64,000 nucleotides of DNA, from assembly GCF_024721975.1 (NCBI RefSeq), contig NZ_JANQBB010000006.1, positions 310,001 to 374,000 on the forward strand, read 5' to 3'. Origin of the DNA: Paenibacillus endoradicis. GTDB lineage: Bacteria > Bacillota > Bacilli > Paenibacillales > Paenibacillaceae. The notes beneath the pieces were generated by a model. The model had not been told where the DNA came from. It searched no databases and saw only the letters and a program-made list of their open reading frames with translations. Shown here piece after piece: positions 18,198 to 25,937 of the stretch. Each line of letters opens with the position of its first letter. The first letter of the stretch is position 1. Made by a program: the position numbers and the translations under genes.

Positions 18198-18203
18198 TGA
18201 CAA
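18175..18203 (-). promoter_or_regulatory. Candidate promoter inside the terC terminator
   Basis: TTGTCA and TAAAGT with a 17-bp spacer on the minus strand. The -10 box is poor, so this is tentative. Its position would produce an RNA lacking the 5' arm of the hairpin. Confidence 0.35.
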
Positions 18204-18239
18204 TATAGGTAGATATAAATATTTACTTTTTATCAATGA

Positions 18240-19022
18240 CTAAGCAGATTGCTTAGTACCTTCATCTGATGCTTTCTTGTTGTTAGATAATAACCAACCA
18301 AAGACAGCAATACCAATAAGTACGAAATAGAACGTTAACTTCCAGCCCGTTGATTCAGCAAAATCATGAGAAATTACGCCAACAGCTTCATGAGCTAATG
18401 TATGAACAGCAAGTTTAACACCTACCCACCCTACAATTACGAACGCCGCAATTTCTAGACCTGGACGACTTTCAAGTAATTTAACAAACATATTTGCTGC
18501 GAAACGCATAATAACTACTCCGATTAGTCCTCCAAGGAATATGACGATGAAGTGACCACCATCCATACCACCTATTTTTGGTAAATTGGTAGCTGGTAAT
18601 GATACAGCAAGCGCGATGGCTGCTAAAATCGAATCAATCGCAAATGCGATATCAGCTAATTCTACTTTCAATACAGTAACCCAGAATCCGCTTCCTTTTT
18701 TCTCTTTCTTATCCTTCGTTGAATCTTTTCCGTGGAACCATAATTTTCTTATTATATGGTTGAGCGCGATAAAGAGTAGATATAATGCCCCGATCGCTTG
18801 TACTTGCCATATATCCACTAAGAAAGAAATAATAAATAACGATGCAAATCTAAATACTAATGCGCCAAATAACCCGTAAAACAATGCTTTTTTTCGTTCT
18901 TCTTCTGGTAAATGTTTTACCATAATTGCAAGCACGAGTGCATTATCAGCTGCTAATAAACCTTCTAATGCGATTAAAATTAGTAAAACTGAACCATACT
19001 CGAAAAAAATTGACCAATCCAT
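18240..19022 (-). CDS. TerC-family integral membrane protein, probable Mn(II) exporter
   Basis: A 260-residue membrane protein with seven to eight predicted helices. The TerC signatures are the N-terminal LIALEGLLAADNALVLAIMV and the C-terminal-half repeat LKVELADIAFAIDSILAAIAL, each with the acidic residues thought to bind metal. B. subtilis relatives (YkoY/YceF, named MeeY/MeeF) export Mn2+ and help metallate secreted enzymes. Here the leader carries a yybP-ykoY manganese riboswitch with its terminator (19191-19312), which directly supports Mn-dependent expression. AGGAGG lies before the ATG. The gene is monocistronic apart from possible read-through into the MEKHLA-DUF72 pair. Confidence 0.93.
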   Translation of the reverse strand: MDWSIFFEYGSVLLILIALEGLLAADNALVLAIMVKHLPEEERKKALFYGLFGALVFRFASLFIISFLVDIWQVQAIGALYLLFIALNHIIRKLWFHGKDSTKDKKEKKGSGFWVTVLKVELADIAFAIDSILAAIALAVSLPATNLPKIGGMDGGHFIVIFLGGLIGVVIMRFAANMFVKLLESRPGLEIAAFVIVGWVGVKLAVHTLAHEAVGVISHDFAESTGWKLTFYFVLIGIAVFGWLLSNNKKASDEGTKQSA

Positions 19023-19081
19023 CGTATTCCTCCTAAATTTTTTTATTGATCGAATTTCATTTTGTTCTCTTTAACATTCCC

Positions 19082-19138
19082 TTTCACTCATTGAAAAGTA
19101 CTTACATAATTATTACCAGTACTTTTCAATGAGTGAAA
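19082..19138 (-). repeat. 21-bp perfect inverted repeat in the terC 5' UTR
   Basis: 19082-19102 and 19118-19138 are perfect complements around a 15-base loop, between the riboswitch terminator and the terC start. It carries AAGTACTTTTC, as in the DHHW leader, but no T-run, so it is not an ordinary terminator. Confidence 0.8.
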
Positions 19139-19190
19139 AGATGAATCGAAAACAAAACCTTCGATCAGCGTCACTTCCATCTCATCACAC

Positions 19191-19312
19191 AAAAAAGACC
19201 TTTGCCTAAATAGGCAAAGGTCTTGCAAACAACGATAATTTCATTCGTTGCCAATAAAACCGGAGATTTCTCTCGTAATGACGACTTTATTGTAGTAGCT
19301 ACTCCCCTTTGG
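19191..19312 (-). promoter_or_regulatory. yybP-ykoY manganese riboswitch with expression-platform terminator
   Basis: The minus strand reads AAAGGGGAGTAGCTAC near 19312-19297, the hallmark of this riboswitch class, and then two helical arms. It ends with a terminator AAGACCTTTGCCTA/TAGGCAAAGGTCTT (19195-19224) and TTTTTT. The class senses Mn2+ and permits read-through when Mn is high, switching on exporters. It lies directly upstream of terC. Confidence 0.92.
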
Positions 19313-19359
19313 AGGTATGTGCATATGAAATTTTATGACTCATGACACTCTATACGGCG

Positions 19360-19388
19360 AATGTACCTAAGGGTTTCATTTTTCCCAA
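19360..19388 (-). promoter_or_regulatory. Predicted promoter of the riboswitch-terC transcript
   Basis: TTGGGA (19383-19388) and TACATT (19360-19365) with a 17-bp spacer on the minus strand, about 50 bp upstream of the riboswitch. Confidence 0.5.
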
Positions 19389-19424
19389 AAAAATATTATG
19401 CTTATTTATATGGAGGGAATACTA

Positions 19425-19745
19425 ATGAATCAAACGATTACAGAACTAACTGAAGATCAGCTTCACCAAATGGCTTCCATAGAGATAGGCCGAGTAGCCA
19501 TACTATTCACATCACCTTTTTGTGGAACATGTAAAGTTGCTTTAACGATGCTTCAAATTGTACAGGTAGTAGGTGTTCCATATTCACTTTATCAAGCAAA
19601 TATTAATTATACGCCATATTTCCGTGAATTATGGCAACTTAGAAGTATACCTGCACTTGTACTTATTCATAACGGTAAAGTGATCGACATAGTTTATGCT
19701 ATTCAATCCGTAGACTCACTCTATACAAAATTGCAAATAAATTAA
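19425..19745 (+). CDS. Thioredoxin-like protein
   Basis: A 106-residue cytosolic thioredoxin-fold protein. The redox motif is CGTC in LFTSPFCGTCKVALTML, and the cis-Pro region RSIPALVLIHNGKV is intact. The CGTC active site differs from the CGPC of standard thioredoxin and resembles YtpP/YdbP-like small thioredoxins. GGAGGG lies 7 nt before the ATG at 19425; the ATG nine codons upstream is not supported. It is transcribed divergently from the Mn riboswitch-terC unit and convergently with the stalk/TraB gene, whose stop is 2 bp away. The partner protein is unknown. Confidence 0.88.
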   Translation: MNQTITELTEDQLHQMASIEIGRVAILFTSPFCGTCKVALTMLQIVQVVGVPYSLYQANINYTPYFRELWQLRSIPALVLIHNGKVIDIVYAIQSVDSLYTKLQIN

Positions 19746-19747
19746 AT

Positions 19748-21040
19748 CTATAATCTATCAACCTTGTAGCCTTTTGCTTCTAGCATTTTAATAATACTAT
19801 CAGGTCCAGCCAAATGAAGTGCACCTGCAATTACGAAATAAGTTTTTGGCTCAGTTCCATTTAGATAGCCTACAACTTTATCAGTCATACCTTTATTACG
19901 ATTAGTTAGCATACCGTTATAGTAATCAAGTTCTTCTTTTTTCATAGATTCAGCCATACTATCCATTGTGACTAGATCTCCTGCTTTCCAAATATCTAGA
20001 AGATAGTCAGAACCACTATTTACATCGTAGCCTTTATTAGCATATCCAATCATTTCAATCGTATTTCTCAATGCTGATTCTTGATATTCGTCAGAGAAGC
20101 TACTTAACATATCATATTGTAAAAAAGCATTTTCCAGTTCTAAGTTCGGTATTTTCTTATCTTTAGCTGCCTCTAAGAAATGACTGTCGATGCCATAGTC
20201 AGCACTGATTTTCTCATCTTCAGGAAGTAAATCTTGTAGAATCAAATTGAGGAACCAAACTTGGGTCTGATCAACCGCTTCCATATTGAATCCTTCTTTT
20301 TTAGCTAAAGCAACCAATTTCGCATATGTTTCTGGAGTTACATGATCCTTAAGTGTCGTACCAGCTTCATAATATAATAACTTTTGAATAGCTTCTTCTT
20401 CTTCTTTAGTTAGTTGTTTTGTAATATCAACTTCAGTTACAACAACATCTGATGCTTCGAAGGCCTCGGTTATTTCAGTGCGTAACGGATATAATTCTTC
20501 ATCTCCTACATGAATCGAACCTAGTAGGTAAACAACATTTCCGTTACTTTCAACTTTCCATAAAAATCCTTGAGAAGCTAATCTAGGCTCAGTAGTCTCT
20601 TCAGGGAATGTATACATATCTGTTAAGTAGATAGAATTACTTTCCTTTTTCCAGTCAATATTCAATAATGTAACTGGTTGTAATTCTCTAAGTGGAGCAT
20701 AAGTCGTATTATTACGCTTAATAATATCTAATTTATCGACGACTACTTCGCCATATTCAGAAACTTTATTAGTTTTCAAATCAATAATAGATTCGAATCC
20801 ATCATATGAAACTGTAATCGTCTTATTTTTACTCGAATAGCCAACAGTATAGCCTAATTCTTCGAAATAACTACGCAATGGTATGTATGTTTTACCTTTT
20901 TCAATGAATGGTGCCTCGGTTAAATCTAGCTTTTCTCCATTGTAATATACTGTTGCATTAGTGGAACTTGCTGCTTGAGCAGGTAAAGCGAGTGTGAAAA
21001 GTAGTACAAATGCAAATAAAATAGATAAACTCTTTTTCAC
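19748..21040 (-). CDS. Secreted stalk-domain (copper amine oxidase N-like) plus TraB/GumN protein
   Basis: A 430-residue secreted protein. A Sec signal peptide ends at ALPAQAAS. Residues about 28-130 form a copper-amine-oxidase-N-like stalk domain with two repeats (IEKGKTYIPLRSYFEELGY; RNNTTYAPLRELQ). Residues about 155-430 are a TraB/GumN (PF01963) domain with the two conserved histidine motifs VYLLGSIHVGDEELYPLR and FVIAGALHLAGPDSI, and the conserved EVD block. The family is related to Tiki-type metalloproteases, so proteolysis at the cell surface is plausible but unproven. The start codon is GTG with GGAGATGAG upstream. Domain fusion of this kind is common in Paenibacillaceae. Confidence 0.9.
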   Translation of the reverse strand: MKKSLSILFAFVLLFTLALPAQAASSTNATVYYNGEKLDLTEAPFIEKGKTYIPLRSYFEELGYTVGYSSKNKTITVSYDGFESIIDLKTNKVSEYGEVVVDKLDIIKRNNTTYAPLRELQPVTLLNIDWKKESNSIYLTDMYTFPEETTEPRLASQGFLWKVESNGNVVYLLGSIHVGDEELYPLRTEITEAFEASDVVVTEVDITKQLTKEEEEAIQKLLYYEAGTTLKDHVTPETYAKLVALAKKEGFNMEAVDQTQVWFLNLILQDLLPEDEKISADYGIDSHFLEAAKDKKIPNLELENAFLQYDMLSSFSDEYQESALRNTIEMIGYANKGYDVNSGSDYLLDIWKAGDLVTMDSMAESMKKEELDYYNGMLTNRNKGMTDKVVGYLNGTEPKTYFVIAGALHLAGPDSIIKMLEAKGYKVDRL

Positions 21041-21141
21041 TAGTTTCTCATCTCCAATTCATATAGTCATAGACACTATCATATCATAATTTGGTAATAT
21101 TTTACTAGCCTATAGTGATCTTCAATAACATAGCTACACGT

Positions 21142-21180
21142 AAAAAATCTCAAGTCCTATGAAATGACTTGAGATTTTTT
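21142..21180 (-). terminator. Rho-independent terminator of the vanZ-like gene
   Basis: AAAAAATCTCAAGTC and GACTTGAGATTTTTT close a hairpin with a T-run on both strands, 35 bp past the vanZ-like stop. Confidence 0.93.
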
Positions 21181-21214
21181 GTAATACTTCACTCATTGTA
21201 TTATGTAGTTTATA

Positions 21215-21715
21215 TTAGTTCACTTCCTGAACTTTTCCGAAGTGAAACAATTTTCTTACTAATAAGCTACCTATAACTACTATTCCAGCGCCAATCAGAC
21301 CACCAGAAGTATTCAGAATAAGATCATCTACATCGAAGGAACCCATCGCTAGAAATAATTGCATACATTCTAGTAATAAGCTAATTCCAAAAGAAATGAT
21401 AATCGATAGTGACCATCTCTTCTTCACTATCAAACTAATAATAATACCTGTCGGGATAAAAATAGCAATATTGCCGTACAAATTCATAAATTGCGATAAA
21501 CTGAGTTGACGACCTACACTTACTGATATTGTATCGAAAGGTACAAGATTAGCCCATTCCCATCTATTTAATATGATTTCTGGTTGTTCATACGTTCTTT
21601 TGGCTTGATCTATTAAGGTCATCATAGATACTGGACCGAATTTAAATAGAATGATTTTCAATAGTAAAAACAAATTAACTATAAAAAGTGGAATTAACAA
21701 ACTTTTGCTTAACAT
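21215..21715 (-). CDS. VanZ-family membrane protein
   Basis: A 166-residue membrane protein with four to five predicted helices and VanZ-family signatures: NLVPFDTI, NLYGNIAIFIPTGIIISL and LLECMQLFLAMGSFDVDDLILNTSGGLIG. VanZ proteins give low-level teicoplanin resistance in Tn1546, but most chromosomal homologues have unknown roles. The start lies 2 bp after the vanY-like stop with GGAGGGG upstream, so the two genes are coupled. It closes the vanR-vanS-vanY-vanZ-like block. Confidence 0.9.
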   Translation of the reverse strand: MLSKSLLIPLFIVNLFLLLKIILFKFGPVSMMTLIDQAKRTYEQPEIILNRWEWANLVPFDTISVSVGRQLSLSQFMNLYGNIAIFIPTGIIISLIVKKRWSLSIIISFGISLLLECMQLFLAMGSFDVDDLILNTSGGLIGAGIVVIGSLLVRKLFHFGKVQEVN

Positions 21716-21717
21716 AA

Positions 21718-22575
21718 TTATTCCCCTCCTAAAACTGATGTTACGATAATCCCATTCATATTATCTCCAGAAATAGTATAGGAATGATTTGAAGGAACTT
21801 TAATTTTCAATTCTTTTTCAAAGGCATAATAATCTACAATATATTTTTCCCCGTTAATGGATGTCATTAATGTAGTATTCTCACTTATGTAATCAAGGTA
21901 CTCCTCTAACACCCAATTATGATCACTCATAATGACGCTGTGTGGTAGTCCAACATAACGAAAATGCCAAGGCTCATATTGTATCCCAGTAATATCTACT
22001 TTGTCTTCAGGGTAACGTAATATAAATCCAAAGTCCGACGCATGTTTTCTTAGCCATTGCCCTTCTGGTGCATCCTCCATTTTGCCTAATGATGATCCGA
22101 TATCCAATGATAGTCCCACATTATGTTCACTATATCCCGCAGGCAAAGCGTATGCCGGACCCATTTCATTATATAGTGAGGCTTGCTTTTCCTTATTTCT
22201 ATATCCACTACTTAGTATAAAATGTGTTATTCCATCTTCTTTCGCGTGTTCAACCATATGTTGAAAACTAGTAATGACTGATTTTGATAGTTTTACATCG
22301 TCACTACCAAGTTGATATTCGCCCTGTACATGAACTTCATCTTCAACTAAGACGATATCATCTACTAATCCTTCATCGTTCATCTCATAGTTTCGGTTAA
22401 CTAATATCAGATTACCCGCGTATTTCATCTTTTCATCTATTTGTAAGACATCATATCCTTCTTGGCGTAACTTATTATTATTTAGTTCTATAGGCTCAAT
22501 TCCGCTTTCCTTAAAATTAACAAATAGATAGATCAGAACTGCTGCTACACATGAAATTATGATCGCTTTCTTCAT
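21718..22575 (-). CDS. VanY-type D-alanyl-D-alanine carboxypeptidase
   Basis: A 285-residue membrane-anchored protein with an N-terminal TM at about residues 4-20. The peptidase M15/VanY domain has LSSGYRNKEKQASLYNEMG, the zinc motif SEHNVGLSLDIG (SxHxxGxAxD type) and EPWHFRYVG (catalytic Glu and Zn His). It should trim the terminal D-Ala from peptidoglycan stem peptides outside the membrane. I set the start at 22575 (MKKAII), 9 nt after GAGAGG; an upstream in-frame ATG lacks a site. A terminator separates it from vanS, so expression may be partial read-through or from its own promoter. Confidence 0.9.
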   Translation of the reverse strand: MKKAIIISCVAAVLIYLFVNFKESGIEPIELNNNKLRQEGYDVLQIDEKMKYAGNLILVNRNYEMNDEGLVDDIVLVEDEVHVQGEYQLGSDDVKLSKSVITSFQHMVEHAKEDGITHFILSSGYRNKEKQASLYNEMGPAYALPAGYSEHNVGLSLDIGSSLGKMEDAPEGQWLRKHASDFGFILRYPEDKVDITGIQYEPWHFRYVGLPHSVIMSDHNWVLEEYLDYISENTTLMTSINGEKYIVDYYAFEKELKIKVPSNHSYTISGDNMNGIIVTSVLGGE

Positions 22576-22628
22576 ATTTAACTTCCTCTCATTACAATGT
22601 ACCTTAATCATAATGAAAAGATATTAAT

Positions 22629-22672
22629 AAAAAAGATCGGAAAATCTTAAGAATTCCTTAAGTTCCCGATCC
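22629..22672 (-). terminator. Terminator at the vanS-like stop codon
   Basis: The minus strand has GATCGGGAACTTAAG, GAATTC, TTAAGATTTTCCGATC and TTTTTT. The 5' arm contains the TAA stop of the kinase gene. It partly uncouples vanR-vanS from vanY-vanZ. Confidence 0.85.
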
Positions 22673-23758
22673 TATAGGTAGTATTACTGTAAATTGTGTA
22701 GCTGTAATGTCACTTTGCACGAGAATTGTACCGCCATGCTGTTCAATAATATTTTTTGCAATATATAAACCTAGCCCAGTACTCCCTGCTTTTTCAGTAC
22801 GAGCACGATCTCCACTATAGAACATATCGAAGAGAAACGGAAGCTCCTCCTGTGGAATAAAATCACCATAATTTCTAACGATAATTTCTATGTGATCATC
22901 TAATATGTTCCCAACGATGTCAATGTATTTCCCATCATTCCCATATCGGGCTGCATTAGCAAGAAGATTTTCAAAAACACGTGCGAGTAGCTCTCCATCA
23001 CCATGTATTTGAACGGTAGTAGGAAGATCTACTCTAGCTTCCAATTGCTGTGATTCGAAAATGGGATATAATTCTTCGGTCAATTGAACGAGCAATTGGA
23101 TTAGATCAATCGGTTTCTTCTTCAAAGAAAGATTACCATAGTTCATTCTAGTAATCTCAAACAACTGTTCGATTAATGTTTCTAAACGCTTAGATTTTGT
23201 GTAAGCAATCGTTGTGTAATGTGTAGAAGTTACTTTGGACAGTTCTTCATGCTGTAAAATATACTCCAAATAGCCAATAACTGAAGTAAGAGGCGTACGT
23301 AAATCATGTGCTAAATTCAGTACAAGTTGATCTTTACTACTCTCAGCAAAGTCACCTCTTGTTACAGCTTCTTGCAGCTTCATTCCCGCACGATTAATAT
23401 CTTCAGCTATACTCTGAAATTCATCTCTTGTTTCAATGACTACCTGCTCTGAAAATTCCCCATTGGCTAGATGATGAATCCCTTTAGAAATCGATTTGAA
23501 GTAGCCCGAGTACGGTATTGTTAGTAAATAGAACATAAGTATAGCAAGCGGAATAAATAGGATAAGGAAAAAATTAACATCACCAACTTTTAGTATCCAC
23601 TTTCTCCACAATGCTATTTGGTCCTCATAATATACATAGTTATGATAATAGTATTGTAACCCACGATATACGCCATAGGTGACAAGGGCTGAAGTAGCTA
23701 TACTGAGCATAAATAAAACGAGCATTTTAGTTCGAAAACTTTTTATCGCTCTACCCAT
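22658..23758 (-). CDS. VanS-like sensor histidine kinase
   Basis: A 366-residue kinase with two membrane segments (about residues 13-33 and 58-78) enclosing a short extracellular loop, HAMP, then HisKA with LNLAHDLRTPLTSVIGYLEY and HATPase_c with NAARYG and STGLGLYIAK. The arrangement is the VanS/PhoR-like class with a small sensor. The correct start is the ATG at 23758, which overlaps the response-regulator stop by 8 bp (ATGGGTAG) with GGAG upstream; the longer ORF to 23893 only shadows the regulator gene. It pairs with the regulator upstream and probably controls vanY-vanZ-like genes in response to wall stress. Confidence 0.93.
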   Translation of the reverse strand: MGRAIKSFRTKMLVLFMLSIATSALVTYGVYRGLQYYYHNYVYYEDQIALWRKWILKVGDVNFFLILFIPLAILMFYLLTIPYSGYFKSISKGIHHLANGEFSEQVVIETRDEFQSIAEDINRAGMKLQEAVTRGDFAESSKDQLVLNLAHDLRTPLTSVIGYLEYILQHEELSKVTSTHYTTIAYTKSKRLETLIEQLFEITRMNYGNLSLKKKPIDLIQLLVQLTEELYPIFESQQLEARVDLPTTVQIHGDGELLARVFENLLANAARYGNDGKYIDIVGNILDDHIEIIVRNYGDFIPQEELPFLFDMFYSGDRARTEKAGSTGLGLYIAKNIIEQHGGTILVQSDITATQFTVILPIGSGT

Positions 23759-24443
23759 TAAACGTATACCCCACTCCCCAAATTGTTTTAATCCACTGAT
23801 CCTTATCTTTACCAAGCTTTTTACGAAGTGTACGAATATGCACCATGACAGTGTTAGCAGAATCTTGATATGATTCTCCCCATACTTGAACAAATATATT
23901 TTCCGTACTAAATACCTTTTTCGGAGTTTGTGCTAGCAGATACAATATTTCGAACTCTTTCGGAGTTAGCTCTATCACTTGATCATACAAAGTAACGATA
24001 TGAGAAGATGGATCGATCTGTAATCCACCTTGTATAATGAGCTGAGATTCCTTTACCGATAAGCTCTGATTAAGTAGTGTATATCTTCTAAGTTGTGCTT
24101 TCACTCTAGCTACTAATTCCATTGGATTAAACGGCTTAGTCATATAATCATCGGCACCCATAATGAGCCCTGTAATTTTGTCCATATCGGAAGTTTTAGC
24201 ACTCAGAAAGATGATCGGCATACTATACTTCTCTCTAATTTTCCGAGTGGCTTCGAGTCCATCTAAGAGCGGCATCATTATATCTAGAATAATAAGATCA
24301 ATTTGCTGTGACATCACAATATCTAGTGCCGCTTGTCCATCATATGCAAAGATCGTTTTATATCCTTCATGTTGAAGATGGATCGCTACTAATTGAGCAA
24401 TTTCTTGATCATCTTCGGCAATAAGTATCGTTGGCACGCTCAT
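23751..24443 (-). CDS. OmpR-family response regulator (VanR-like)
   Basis: A 230-residue two-domain regulator. The receiver has the acidic pocket EDD, phospho-acceptor Asp in LIILDIMMPLLDG, Thr/Ser and Lys in ADDYMTKPF; the C-terminal winged helix has LTPKEFEILYLLAQTPKKVF and HIRTLRKKL. It is the cognate regulator of the overlapping kinase. A GTG two codons downstream (24437) has a better-spaced GAGGTG and is an alternative start. No vanHAX ligase genes follow, so acquired-type glycopeptide resistance is not expected. Confidence 0.95.
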   Translation of the reverse strand: MSVPTILIAEDDQEIAQLVAIHLQHEGYKTIFAYDGQAALDIVMSQQIDLIILDIMMPLLDGLEATRKIREKYSMPIIFLSAKTSDMDKITGLIMGADDYMTKPFNPMELVARVKAQLRRYTLLNQSLSVKESQLIIQGGLQIDPSSHIVTLYDQVIELTPKEFEILYLLAQTPKKVFSTENIFVQVWGESYQDSANTVMVHIRTLRKKLGKDKDQWIKTIWGVGYTFNG

Positions 24444-24523
24444 TCACCTCTTTCAAAGCTCTTTACTAACTATAGATAACTATCAAGGAATTTCATCTTT
24501 GTTATGAAAGTCCATTTTTTGAA

Positions 24524-25516
24524 CTACCCCATTAATGATGCTACGATTTCAAAAGAACGTAGTCTTGCCTCATGATCATGAATATACGCTGTCACCATTA
24601 CTTCGTCTACTTCTGTAGCCGCAATTAATTGTTCTAGCTTCTTCTCAACTGTAGCCTTGCTTCCGATAATGGACGAACCTACTTGTTGTTCTACTATGAA
24701 CTTCTCTTGCTGCGTCCAGATTTGTGCCATATCACGAACTGGAGGTGCCAATGGCGCAGACCTACTACGAACAAAACCAAGGAACATCTGATACATTGAA
24801 GTCGCTAAATACTGTGCCTCTTCATCTGTCTCTGCTGCAATAACATTTACGGCAACCATACTATATGGCTTTGGATAAAGAGTGGATGGTTGAAATTGAG
24901 ACTTATAAAGATTCAAAGCAGGTACGATATACGTTGGTGAGAAATGTCCAGCAAAAGCAAAGGGTAGACCTTTCTCTGCCGCCAACGCTGCACTAAAATC
25001 ACTTGAGCCTAACAACCAAATCGGAACATTACTTCCTTCTCCAGGAATTGCTCGTATCGCTGGACGGGAATTACCGTATGAAGGGTCTATATATTTTCTC
25101 AATTCATCTAGCTGATCAGGAAAATTTTGTCCATGTGTACCACGTTCACCACGGAGTGCTTTAGCAGTTAAGGGATCAGTTCCAGGTGCTCTTCCTAACC
25201 CAAGATCAATACGTCCTGGAAAGAGTGCTTCAAGTGTACCAAATTGCTCAGCAATAGCTAATGCAGCATGATTAGGTAGCATTACACCACCTGATCCTAC
25301 CCGAATAGATTGTGTTTGTGAAGCAACATGTCCGATAACAACGGCTGTCGCGGAACTAGCAATGCTTGGCGAGTTATGATGTTCAGCAAGCCAATAACGA
25401 GTATATCCCCATTGCTCCGCATGTTGTGCCAAATCAACAGTTCTCTTTAATGCATCTCCTACAGTACCGCCTTGTATTATTGGCGAAACATCTAATATTG
25501 ATAATTTATTAATCAT
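24524..25516 (-). CDS. LLM-class flavin-dependent oxidoreductase (luciferase-like)
   Basis: A 330-residue TIM-barrel flavoenzyme of the bacterial luciferase-like superfamily, group similar to MsnO8/YhbW. Markers are [19 protein letters not shown] at the N-terminus, [44 protein letters not shown] and [12 protein letters not shown]. It should use reduced flavin from another protein to oxidise a small molecule; the substrate is unknown. AAGGAG lies upstream of the ATG. It stands alone between the van-like block and the repeat region at 25589-25843. Confidence 0.92.
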   Translation of the reverse strand: MINKLSILDVSPIIQGGTVGDALKRTVDLAQHAEQWGYTRYWLAEHHNSPSIASSATAVVIGHVASQTQSIRVGSGGVMLPNHAALAIAEQFGTLEALFPGRIDLGLGRAPGTDPLTAKALRGERGTHGQNFPDQLDELRKYIDPSYGNSRPAIRAIPGEGSNVPIWLLGSSDFSAALAAEKGLPFAFAGHFSPTYIVPALNLYKSQFQPSTLYPKPYSMVAVNVIAAETDEEAQYLATSMYQMFLGFVRSRSAPLAPPVRDMAQIWTQQEKFIVEQQVGSSIIGSKATVEKKLEQLIAATEVDEVMVTAYIHDHEARLRSFEIVASLMG

Positions 25517-25588
25517 AAAAGTAACTCCTTTATTAGTCGGCTCATTAAAGTACCGTTTTATTTTGTAATCATTTTCCCCCTATATAAT

Positions 25589-25843
25589 AGCGGAGAGAAC
25601 CATTCACTACTGGAAAAGCGAAGAGAACTAATCACCACTATAATAGCGGAGAGAACTAATCACTAGTGAAAAAGCGATAGCGGTCGTTTTTGTCCTCGGA
25701 TTTATACCTCTAATATAATCCAATAAATCCGTGGCCAACGGCGATTGGAACAGTGATTTGTTCTCGGAGCGACCCTAATTTGTTCTCGCAGCGATCACCC
25801 AGTAGTTCTCGCATCGGTCTCCGATCAGTTCTCGGAGCGGCTT
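25589..25843 (+). repeat. Palindromic dispersed element, copy P3 (expanded ends)
   Basis: The core shares AAAAAGCGATAGCGGTCG and CCAACGGCGATTGGAAC with P1/P2. The left end repeats the CGGAGAGAAC...AAAAGCG segment; the right end repeats TTCTCGGAGCG-like units four times. One inner-stem change (GTCCTCGG against CCGTGGCC) is uncompensated. Confidence 0.85.
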
Positions 25844-25870
25844 ACTCTAATAGTAGCAAGTTATTTCAGG

Positions 25871-25900
25871 TTAAGCAAAGCTTCTTAATAATGGTATACT
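25871..25900 (+). promoter_or_regulatory. Candidate promoter of the SNF2 helicase gene
   Basis: TTAAGC (25871-25876) and TATACT (25895-25900) with an 18-bp spacer, about 40 bp upstream of the start codon. Confidence 0.45.
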
Positions 25901-25937
25901 ACCTATATAAATAATCGATTCGTGAGGGAAATTGTTC

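Noticed and set aside
19082..19138. Terminator of terC region
   Set aside because: The 21-bp palindrome has no T-run on either strand and lies inside the terC 5' UTR, after the riboswitch terminator.
23759..23893. 45-codon N-terminal extension of the VanS-like kinase
   Set aside because: It reads through the end of the response-regulator gene in another frame; the ATG at 23758 with an 8-bp overlap is the normal junction.
21215..24443. Complete glycopeptide-resistance cluster
   Set aside because: No vanH, D-Ala-D-Lac/Ser ligase or vanX homologue is present in the window.
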